This document shows positions 51,801-63,800 of a DNA stretch of 64,000 nt, piece after piece. The stretch is taken from NCBI RefSeq assembly GCF_040807025.1, contig NC_090954.1, positions 13,161,501-13,225,500 on the forward strand, given 5' to 3'. Source of the DNA: Struthio camelus (Eukaryota; Chordata; Aves; Struthioniformes; Struthionidae). The translations under genes were made by a program, and so were the position numbers. The notes beneath the pieces were generated by a model. That model saw nothing but the letters and a program-made list of their open reading frames with translations. It searched no databases and was not told where the DNA came from. The first letter of the stretch is position 1; every line of letters begins with the position of its first letter.

Positions 51801-54800
51801 AACAAGGCAAGTTTTAGTGATACTTCCCAAGGATATTCATCCAGCCACCAGCCATTTGCAGCTCAAGGACTTCCTAAACCACAGCTGATGCCATTATATT
51901 TAATAGCCCTTGATGGAAATTTTGTTTCATGAATTTCCCCAATTGTTTTTTAAAGCCTTTTAAAAGCCTGCTGCATCCACAAAGTCCTGTGGCTGGCAAG
52001 GAGTTCCACAGAATCTAACCATCTGTTGAGCCCCGCCACCTGCCAGTTTCATTGGAGGGCTACTAGGTTCTTGTCCTGGAAAGCACAAGGTGAATAATCG
52101 TTAGCTTTCGCTTTCACCTCCAAGGCTGTGCTTTGGCTCTGAAACTTGCAAGCTCACTCCCATCTGAGGCGTTGGTACGGCTGAAACACACTGGCCTCTG
52201 TAAGAGTCCTGACGAGCTACTGGAAGCCTGGTGCAGGAAAGGCTGCTCCCTGAGTATGACGGTACCTGCTCTTCCTCTCTGTCATTCAGGTACGGGACCA
52301 GGAGGTGCCAATCAAGAGGAACTTTGCTCGGATTGTCATCCATGTGGAGAACAGCAACCTTCACCCTCCACAGTTCAGCAGCATCCATTACGAAGCAGTA
52401 GTGCTGGACTCGGCAGCTGTGGGCACAGAAGTTATACAAGTCAGAGCCCTTGATCCAGACCAAGGAGCCAATGCTGAAATCCACTACTCCCTACAGGCAG
52501 GTGAGAGCCACACAACGAGGCAGTCTTTGCCAGGAACACATTTGCATTTCCACGCTCTAGTGGTGGACATACAGTTGACCAGCTTTCTCTAGTTTATGGA
52601 ATCCATCTACATAGACATTGGATCAGATCAGTCTTCAGAGTGTTACTGCTCTACAGATGTTCCTATGGGGTACTGTTAACCTCTCTAATTGACAGCCAGC
52701 CAGATTGCAGACAGTCAGCATAGTTGGGGGACTGAGTATTTCTGGATATCTTAAAAAGCTGTACAACCTGCTGGGGGAAAAAAAAGAATCAGAATATGCA
52801 GTATCACCTTAGTCAGCTTGTTCTGCTTGCTTCTGTTGGAAAGAAGAACAGTAAATGGCTGCACATTTCTAAATTGTGATTTCCTTTTTATCCAGAGAAA
52901 AGCTAGAGCTAGCAGGTAATGTCCATGTTATAGAATATTACCATTCTTCCTTAGGAAGATAGTTCAATGCTGGGTCACTGGTCTAAGCAAAAATGTGACT
53001 GGACCAGTTGGAATAACTTTAATTCTGCTCTTCCCAGCTATAGGAACTGAGTGACGGATAACTATCCAGTTGTTAGGCAAAAGTACTCACATTCTCACAC
53101 ATGTCACTATCACTTACACCAGTTCTACCAAGAAATATGTCCTCAGGAAAAGCGGACCACCCTTTCACAGCGGTAACTGATGGTCTTTTAGGTCATACAA
53201 GCTTGGTAGGCAACTATTTTATCATAGTAAAGGTTAGTACACAAGTACTTGTGATTGTGTCACGCTGACTATTTAGCCCCTGTTTAGTATGCGAACTCTT
53301 TGCAGGATATGAACCAGCCTTTGCTCCATCTTTCTCACTGCAATTTAGATCAAGTACTGAGACACTGAAGTATTGGTAATTATAAGCATGACAGGACTTG
53401 AAGAAATTAGTACATTCTGTGCTACCATGTTCTGTACATCAGGCAAAAGTTTCAAGCATATGCTCCATCATAAATATGTTAGAAGAGTAAACGAAAAAAA
53501 CTAGAAGAGTATTTATCCTCTAATGTACCTTTTGACTGATTAAAGGTTGGCCCATAGATCTCAATGGGTTCATTGTTCTTAAATTGAAAATTGCTTAGAA
53601 ACTAGTCAAGCCTGCTGTCTCCCAGTGCAAGAAACAGATGATGATTAGTGCAAATCACTTGGTCTCAAATAAAGAGCATCAATAGAAAAGAGGCTCAGAA
53701 AATCAAGACCAAAAGAATATCCACATTCTTCACTTTGTTATTTCTCCGACTGTAGGTAATGGAGAAGGTTTCTTCAGCATTGACCCACATTCTGGAATTC
53801 TTACAGTTGCCCAGAAACTGGACCCATCCAAGCAAGACCGATTGACTCTTATTGTAAAGGCAGAAGATCAAGGGTTCCCTCAGCTTAAAGATTCTGCTAC
53901 CATACATGTCCACATTAAACCCTCTGATAGGACCCCTCCAAAATTTCCAGAAGCTGAATACATCACGGAGATCAGTGAGTCCGCTGCTGTTGGCTCTCCT
54001 CTGATCCAAGTTTCAGCCACAAGCTTGTCACCAGTCAGCTATGAAATAGAAGACGGAAATGGAGATGGAATGTTTTCCATGAACTATCAATCAGGCCTGA
54101 TTTCCACTCAGAAGATCTTAGATTTTGAGCAGGTGTCTTTTTACCAGTTGAAAATCCGTGGCACCAACATGGCCGGAGCCTTTATGGACACAATGGTGCT
54201 TATCTATGTCATAGATGAGAATGACAATGTACCCATTTTCATCAAGCCTTCCTTCATTGGCTGGATCATGGAGAATGCTCCATCACAGAGCATGGTTCTA
54301 GATGAAAGCAATGCCCCGCTGGTGACCCATGCAACAGATGCTGATCAAGACTCCAATGCTTTGCTAGTCTACGAAATTTTGGAACCAGAGGCGCTGAAGT
54401 ATTTTACAGTAGATCCCAGCACAGGGACACTTACCAGTCGTGCTGAAATAGACTATGAGCTCACCCCAGTCTTCCACTTCAGTGTACATGCCCACGACAG
54501 TGGAAATCCCAGCCTATTTGCATCCAATCCAGCCAAGGTCACAATCCGTGTTAAAGATGTGAACGATTCACCTCCAGTCTTTTTCAAAGACATTTATGAG
54601 CTTTCTGTCTTGTTACCTGCTCATCCAGGGATGGAGCTTTTGTCAGTGCAAGCAAAAGATGCAGATTCAGATGTGACCTATAGCATCGGGGAAGGGAACC
54701 TTGATAATGCTTTCTATATCCACCCACTCACAGGTCTCATCTCCATTCTTAATGCTAGCGGCCTGGGAAGCTATCATGAACTTATGGTTAGAGCTGGTGA

Positions 54801-57800
54801 TGGCTTATATAAGAGTACTGCACAGGTTAAGCTAAATTTCACTCACTCACAAGGCACTGGCTTAAAATTCGCTCAAGATGTATATACGGCAACAGTGATG
54901 GAGAATTCTACAGATCAAAAGACTCTCGCTGTTCTTGGGGTCAAGGGATATCTGCTAAATGAACCTCTCTTCTACTCACTTTTGAACGGAAAGGAAAGAT
55001 TCAAAATGATCCAGGCCTCTGGAGTACTCCAAACCAAGGGCGTGAAATTCGACCGTGAAACGCAAGATATGCATGAGGTAGCTGTGGAAGTGAAGGACAA
55101 TAGGAAACCACCAAGAGTATCCCAAACCACAGTCAAGGTTTACGTAGAGGATGTCAATGATAATCCACCTCAGTTTGAGAATGTGCCATATTATACCTCA
55201 GTGCAGGATGGCACAGAGCCAGGCGATGTACTTTTTCAGGTGTCAGCAACAGACAAAGACATAGGGGATAATGGAGCCATTACCTACTCATTTGCAGAGG
55301 ACTACAAGTATTTCTGGATTGACCCTTACCTAGGAGACATCTCACTTAAGAAACCTCTTGATTATCAAGCTTTAAATAAATACAACCTTCGAGTCATTGC
55401 TAAGGACAGAGGTGAGCCTCCTCTCCAAGCTGAAGAGGAGGTTGTGATCAGTGTGAGGAACAAATCCAACCCTCTGTTCCAAAGTTTCTACTACCGAGTG
55501 AAGCTGCCAGAAAATATCCCTCTGTACACATCTATCCTCCACATACAAGCCCGCAGTCCTGAAGGCTTGCGCCTCATCTACAACATTGTGGAAGACGACT
55601 CCCTGAAACTGTTCAGCATCAACTTCAAAACTGGTGTCCTTACCGTCACAGGCCAGCTGGACTATGAGCTACAGATGAAACACACATTCACTGTTAGAGC
55701 CACAGACACAGCGCTAGGATCCTTTTCCGAAGCTACGGTAGAGGTGGAGGTAGAGGACATTAATGACAACCCCCCCGTATTTTCCCAGATAATCTACATG
55801 GCATCTGTCTCAGAGAGTCTGCCCGCACAGACCCCTGTTGTCCAACTCTTTGCTTCTGATAAAGATTCGGGAAGAAACAAACTGGTCTCCTATCAGATCT
55901 TGGATGATGGTTCAGATGCTGCCAAGTTCTTTAATATTGATGCCAGCACAGGACAAATAACAACAGCCCACGCACTCGATTATGAGAAAAATCAACAGTT
56001 TCGCATGAAAGTAAAAGCTGTAGATCATGGGGTGCCTCCACTTAGCAGTGATGCCCTGGTAATCGTAGATGTGACAGACATCAATGACAATCCCCCTGAG
56101 TTCAGCCAGCTTCAGTATGAAGCCAAGGTAAGCGAAATGGCTACATGTGGGCACATCGTGATAAAAGTCCAGGCCCTGGATCCTGATAGCGGAGACACCA
56201 CCCGACTGGAATATGTGATACTCTCAGGTAATGACAATAGGCATTTCACCATCAACAGCACTTCTGGAATAATATCTATGTTCAACCGCTGCAGAAAAGA
56301 CTTGGAGTCATCTTACAATCTCAGAGTTTCTGCCTCAGATGGAGTTTTCAAGAGCACCGTGCCTGTATACATCAATACCACAAATGCCAACAAATACAGC
56401 CCTTCTTTTCAGCAGAACATGTATGAGGCAGAACTGGCAGAAAATGCTGAGATAGGCACCAAAGTGATTGAGCTGCTGGCTATTGACCCAGATGGTGGCC
56501 CATATGGCACCATAGACTATACCATCATAAATAAACTTGCCCATGAGAAGTTCTCCATAGACAATAAAGGCCGTATCACCACACTGCAAAAACTGGACAG
56601 AGAAAACTCTACGGAGAGAGTCATTGCCATTAAAGTCATGGCCAAGGACGGGGGTGGGAAGGTGGCATTCTGCACTGTCAAAATAATCCTTACAGATGAG
56701 AATGACAACCCACCTCAGTTTAAAGCCTCTGAATACACACTCTCCATCCAGTCCAATGTGAGCAAAGGCTCCCCTGTAATCCAGGTATTGGCTTATGATG
56801 CTGATGAAGGTGCGAATGCAGACGTCATTTACTCTGTTGACTCTGCGGAAGATGTGACAGAAGACCTTGTTGAGATCAATGCTGCCACTGGGGTTGTTAA
56901 GGTCAAGGAGAGCCTTATTGGGTTAGAAAACAGAGCCTTTAACTTCAAGGTGAAAGCTGAGGATGGCAGACCCCCTCACTGGAACTCCCTTGTCCCAGTG
57001 AATCTTCAGATTGTCCCCCGGGAGGTGATATTGCCAAGGTTTTCTGAGCCTCTTTATACATTCTCAGCATCTGAGGACCTTCCAGAAGGATCGGAAATAG
57101 GGTCAGTCAAAGCTTTCGCAGAGGATCCTATTATATACAGCCTGGTGAAGGGAACCACTACAGAAAGTAACAAGGACGAGGTGTTCGCACTGGATGAGCA
57201 AACAGGGGCTCTGAAAATCAAAAAGGCTGTGGATCATGAGACGACCAAGTGGTACCAGATTGATGTTATGGCTCACTGCTCACATCAAGAGACGGAGCTT
57301 GTCTCACTGGTCTCTGTGAACATCCAAGTGCAGGATGTCAATGACAATAGACCTGTTTTTGAGGCAGATCCATACAAAGCTTTTGTTACGGAGAACATGC
57401 CACCAGGAACCACAGTCATTCAAGTGACAGCTAATGACCAGGACACAGGAAATGACGGACAGGTAACCTACAGTTTGGAAGCAGAATCTGGCAGCCTCCG
57501 AGGACTCTTCACCATTGACGGTGAGAGTGGGTGGATCACCACACTGAAAGAGCTGGACTGCGAAGCTCAGGAGATCTACCGTTTTTATGTGGTGGCCACT
57601 GATCACGGCAGGAAAGTCCAGCTCTCTTCCCTAACCCTAGTGGAAGTGACTGTCTCTGATGAAAATGACAACGCTCCACAGTTCACCTCAGACTTCTACA
57701 AAGGGTCGGTAATTGAGAACGCAGAGCCAGGGCAAGTTGTTGTCACATTGAGTACCATCGATGCAGACATATCTGAGCAGAACAGGCGGGTCACATGCTA

Positions 57801-60800
57801 CATAACTGGTGAGTTTTTCCTAAATTTTACTCTTCACTGGGCAAAAACAATTAGTGTGTCATGTCAAAGTCTGATTTTGATACAGTGTCTCATAGAACAT
57901 TGATATACAAATAGCATTATACTAACAGTCCCATCAGAACTAAGAGATGCATCTTCCATATTTATTTGGCAATAAACATCAAATAATATAAGTAATTACA
58001 TAATACTGTAAGTAAATTTATATGCACTTTCTTATTGGCTGAATAACTATGACTGTGCAATTGTAATGCCTATTGCATGCACACAAGCAGAGATACAGCT
58101 GGAAGGAAGGTCTCTTTTGCATAGATACTGTGAGCTGTATTTAAGTTTTTGGTCCTGCTTTTTTTCTTGCAAACACCACCCTGAGTTTACACATCACACA
58201 TATGTGTCCTGCATGTATTTTTTATAACTATATATGTGCACATAGGATGTGTATAACTTTCTGGTATTAAATGCATTTCCTACAAAGCCAGTTTAACTCT
58301 GACTTATCAAAAAATTAGTCCTCAAATAAATGGAGCTGCACTTTTTTTCCCCAAAGACTGCAGTTAACCACTTTGCGGGCTGGAGGATGTTTGTGACTGT
58401 TAAGTCAATCTCACTTAAGCTTTTGACTAGCAAGAAATACCAAAAATGGCTCTTGCATACATGGAACATCAGTTGGGCCAACTAAAATTAACCACTGTTC
58501 TAAAATAACAAGAAAGGTTACACTGGAACGTTCGTCGTGCATCTGTACAAGTAAAAGCTTGAATTTATGGTACTTTTTGACCCCAAAGGGTCTTTCTCAG
58601 GCCTGGAACAGGTACTTCAAATTAAAATGCTTTTTTCCAGCTCAAACAAGACACTTCAGGGTCAAAGCACTTAGCCTGATCATGCTGTAGCCTGTTATCT
58701 ATCATTATAACCATTCAAAACAGAAAAGGAATGCTGGTACTTTCAATTGCTTTATGGCAAGCCTAGGTATTTGTAAGCCTTTGAGAGGAAAGATTCAATT
58801 CATTTCTGTATTAGCATTTCTGCTGTTTAAAAGGTAGTAGTAAGTGCACATCTATTTCAGTGATGATTAACATACCTTCCCTCTGCTTTGTACTTACAAG
58901 CATAGATCACACTCTACACAGTAAATACGTAAATATGACCGCAGTATAGTGCTGTAGCAAAAGAACCTAGAGGTGAACAAGGAGCCTAACTTTCTAGTGC
59001 TCAAATCCCTTCAGACCCAAACAGAGAAGACTCTTCAAACATGAGCCTAGAAGAGTGTCCACCAGTTTCTTGTCCATCCAGTCATCCGTTACCGAAGTGC
59101 CCAAATTTTCCCTGATAGTATGAGAAAGAAGAGTAGTACAGAGGTCTGTCCCAGACCATAAACTGTTTCCGCAAAGTGAGACAGAGAATTAGCGAAAGAG
59201 GTCTTCCTCTCTGTTCCTCTCATAGGGTTTGTGGTGGGAGGCAGGGCTAGAACTCTGCTGTTGCATCACAAGTTGTGCTACCTGGAAGAATAAGGGTTCT
59301 TTGTCCACATCCAGGGGAGTTGCTGCAGGAGGACCTAAGGTCCACCTTGCCCCAAAAGCTCTCAGTGGCCCTGCTGGGATCATAGCGAGGGCTGTGGAGC
59401 AGTTATTTCCTATGCACACTAATTACAAACGCAGAAAACGAAATCTGAACACGGGCTAGAGTCTCCCGATGTCAGAAGAAGGGCTAACAGAGGCCTCCTT
59501 GTGCCTTCAGATTCACAACCACATCACCATAATTCAGATGAAAGCGGAGAAAGAGTGAATATAATTTACATGGCTGTACGAGGCCTTTCAGAATCAAATA
59601 TGAACAAGCCCTGCAGCCACCTCTCTTCATTGCCTCCCATTACCTAATGTGCTCCCTCCTCCTGCCCAAAGGCTTGGGTTCAGCAGAGGACACGAGCTCT
59701 TTGCCAGAAGAGAGGGATTCTACAGGGGTAGCATCCACCCCTTTCATAATCCACTTTGTCTAACATCAGCAGGAGAGACATGAAGCTGGTGGATTGCTGC
59801 CTAGCCTGGATTTATCTATCTCCAAATTTGCCCCTCATAAAATCAAAAGGTAGCCCCAGATAACACAGCTATATATTAAATGCATCTACAGTTTAAAAGC
59901 AAATGAAACTAAACATGGTGCTGTAACAGTAAGACCCGACCAATGTCTGCAGGGTATTTATGACTCTCAGGTCCCTTTAGGAACGTACACCAAGCCAGAC
60001 TGACATGCTTTAGAAAAGTGATAGAGAACAGAGTTTTGTGGCAACTAATATGCATGCCTGCAGAACATTACGCAGACACTTTTGCAATTAGGAGTTGTTC
60101 CCTCCTTCCAACCCCTTCCTCTCTGCATTGTAGGATTCAAACAGTAAATAACAGAAACATGCAGCAACATTTCTCAGGGTCTGGTGTGCAGTGAGGTGGA
60201 GCCACCTGCTCCCCATGCAGCCAGTACAACACCAATGCCCTTTCTGTGTTATCACTGCAAGTCCTTCAGCTCTCATAAGGGACTGGGAGTGAACAATGCC
60301 TATATCCCCGTCTCTGTCGCTTCAGATTTTCAGCACAATGTAAATGCCTTCTTTCTTTGTTTTGCCTCCTGTACCCTTCTAGAAGGAGATGTGTTAGGAC
60401 AGTTCACAGTTAACCAAATTGAGGGGAAGTGGACAATTTCTTCCAAGAAGCCTCTAGACAGAGAAGATACAGAGAAATATCTCCTCAAGGTTATGGCTTC
60501 TGATGGAAAATTTCAGGCTGCCACTGAAGTGGAAATTTTTGTTCTGGATATCAATGATAACAGCCCTGAATGTGGTGAGGTAAGACATCTGTCCTGGTAT
60601 GTTAGGGGGCATGAGGGGAATGACTGGGAAGGAGAGAAAGCAACAGTTAGGAGGAAAGGACAGAAAGAGTACATGTTAAGAGGGTTTGACTTGTCGTAAT
60701 TCTTCTCACACGATCCTGTTGCTTTGATTGTGCTTAGCACTTTTAATTAAGCTGCACGTCAAGCAAGAACATTAAATCTAGCCTCCAAGCATGTTTGCCA

Positions 60801-63800
60801 GCAGTAAATGTGTGCCTAAGCATTATGAAGGATAATTTTTAGAGATAAACAATGCCAGAAAGCCTCCTGGGTAGGGGCATGTAAATTACCAAACTTTATA
60901 TCCTGCTAAGCTAAAAGACTCCCATCAGGAGGTTTGTTACTGTACAGAGAACAGCTCACTGCCATGGATTTCACTCGAGGTGAGAAACAACAGAAGTGGT
61001 CGTTTCCTAAATTTTCAAAGATCTATGTGAAATGAGTGCACTGGTCCTAGTCAACTTTCTAGCAGCCAGTGACCCTCATCTCAAAGGCACAGATGCGAAT
61101 TACTGACCTTCGCATGCTCACGGCAAAGTCAAGGAATGGGTATTGAAATACCACCATAGCACTCTATAGCTCTCACCCTACTGTAAGAGTAAGGATAAGA
61201 GAGATTATTTCTATCATTTAACGCCTGCTAACAAAGAAATTGTGTTTAAAGGGACCTCAAGGTGTCAGCTACTCCATCCCCTGGTCCCAAACAAGATCTG
61301 ATCAAAACTGTTTGTTTAACCCGTTCTTAGAGATAGAGATGAAGGTTTCCAGTCTCCCTTGATAATCTGCTACTGAGTTTCACGGCATCATGTCAGACAA
61401 CTTCCCAAATGTTGAATCTTCTTGGAAAACAGGTTGCTGCTTTACTTGATGCAGCAGCTTCTTACAGAGGATCAAATATAAAATGATTCCTACTAGGGGT
61501 TTGTTTTGTTTTGTTTTGTTTTTTACACTAAATAGCACTGATTAGGTCAACCGTGCCTCACATCACGTAGATCCACAAACCTCTCTCCAAGAGGTCTACA
61601 TCTCCTGAGCTGTGGTTTTCACAGTCGGCTGCTGCTCCAGCTGGGGCTTTAAAAGTGCCAAACACAAAAGGCTTGTCTTCTAGTCCACACTCATATATCC
61701 TGCTATCGTGGTTCTCTTTCACAACAGCAAGACGTTAGGCACATTGTGCTCCACTGTAAAGCACATGGTTTATCCTTTTCTGTGAAACTGCTGCTAGTCT
61801 GTTTTCCCCATATTGAGTGAAGGTGAGTGAAGGTGATTCAGAGATGGATCAGAAGCCAATGACACCTTCTGTACTTGCCAGATATTCTATACTGGGAGAG
61901 TCTCTGAAGATGCCCTGCCGGGTCTTTTCATTTTGAAAATATCAGCAACCGACCCTGATGTTGGCAGCAACGCCCAGATAACATACAGCCTCCACGGCCC
62001 CGGAGCAGAGGAGTTCCAACTGGGCCCGCATACAGGTGAGATCTGGCCCTGCCCCACGGCAGTATAAGGGAAACTGGATGCTTTTATCCTCTTGCTCACC
62101 CAGCCGGAGAGCTATCAGCTCCCAGCCACAGCTCAACACTCGACTCCTTTTGAACAAACAAAAAAGACTATTAATTCTAACTCTCCCAGGCTAGCAGGTG
62201 ATGACAAACAGCAGTTTTATTGCAATATGGTATAGAGGAGCACTTGCCCTGTATCTTCCTGCTAGCTTTCTTTACAAATGTTTGGCGCTAACATTGTGAA
62301 AATGAAGGGCAGACACTATTGCTAACAGTTAGCCCTCAAGGAGGAGAGGTAGGCAAAGTATTAAAGCACTGATTTGAGCTAGAGACATAAGTTCTGGTCT
62401 AAACTCTAGAAAAGTTTTACTGATATTTGCTGGTCTTGGTTTCCTCCTTTCCAAATAGATATACTCATGCTTCTAGAGATCACTTGGGATTCATTACATT
62501 GCAGGAAGCTTAATTCAGCAGGGTTTACAAAGGTGTTTAGAAGTACAACTGATTTATGAGCACCCATATCCCATGATGACATCCCTCTCATAAAGTTCAG
62601 CCTAACTTATAAGACTCCTTGTGCCAAGTCCCGACAGGGCAAAGACTGGCAACGATCCGAGAATAGCTCTGAGCAATGTGGCGTGGACACATCACCCTTA
62701 ATAACTGGATTAGAACTGGTGTTCAAACCTAGTCAGCTGTCTCCCACGGTTCATTCAGGAAGATAGCATGCCTGAACCTCTCTAAGCTCTCCTAGACTGC
62801 AGCTGCAGTTGCAGAAGACAAGACCATCTCCTGTTATTTCCAATAGGGGAGCTGACCACTTCTGCACCTCTTGACCGGGAACAGAAACCTATGTACCATC
62901 TTGTCGCCAAGGCGACAGATGGCGGAGGCCGTTCCTGCCAGGCAGATATTACACTTATCATAGAGGACACAAACGACAACGCACCGAGGTTCTTCCCCAG
63001 TCACTGCACTGTGGCTGTTTTTGACAACACCACGACAAAGACACCCATCGCTGTGGTTGCTGCCAGGGACCTTGATGAAGGTGAGTCAGAATGGGATGAA
63101 GGGTTTTTTTTGTTTTTTTTTTTTTTTTTAAACTAGACTTCATCTTTCATCCTGAATGGAAAACTTTAAAAGCTAGGGAGGGGTTGCAGCAACGGGCACA
63201 GATGACTGAATGCTGGCAAAAATGAGTGCCTGGATCTCATCACCGACACATTTCTGACTAGTGGGCTGGCATCACCATTCTGGTGACCCTGTAGGAAGTG
63301 CAATGTCGGTAGAAACACGCATAGAGAGACATTGAGAACAAGTCCAGAAATTGCACTGTGACACAGCTGACTGTAAAACAAATTTTGTCTTAGGTCCAAG
63401 CTGGACAGAAATCATCTTAAAGATGGAGACTGAGAACCAGCATAATTATGAAGAAAGGAGACTCTGCATCTGCAGGGGATAGACAACACAAACAAAGTGG
63501 TCCTTCTGAAGATGCAGAGATTTTTCCTGTGTTTTCAGCTTCTCAGAAAAAATAGCTAAGGCTCCTAAGAAGGGAGTTTTCATTAAATCTCCAAAGCAGA
63601 GATTGAATTTACTGTGATAGAGAAGCAAGATAATATTTATCTGCTTTTGGATGGGAAATGAAGTTTACAAACAAAGGAATTAAAAATGAGATGCACCTGT
63701 GCACACAGACAGGTGATGCAGATAGGTGATAGTGAGGGTGGCTAGATAACTAAATCTGCAGGTGGACAGGAGCATACTTGAAGGAGAGGTTCGTACAGCC

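Larger units (their letters stand above)
60580..61881 (+). other. FAT2: FAT2 intron (1,302 nt)
   Basis: GTAAGA...TGCCAG. It contains an antisense CR1 relic (61245-61460) and a TTTTG pentamer run (61500-61524). Confidence 0.87.

Noticed and set aside
62375..62470. Faint MIR-like words in a FAT2 intron
   Set aside because: Word order is only partly kept; below the level I can support.
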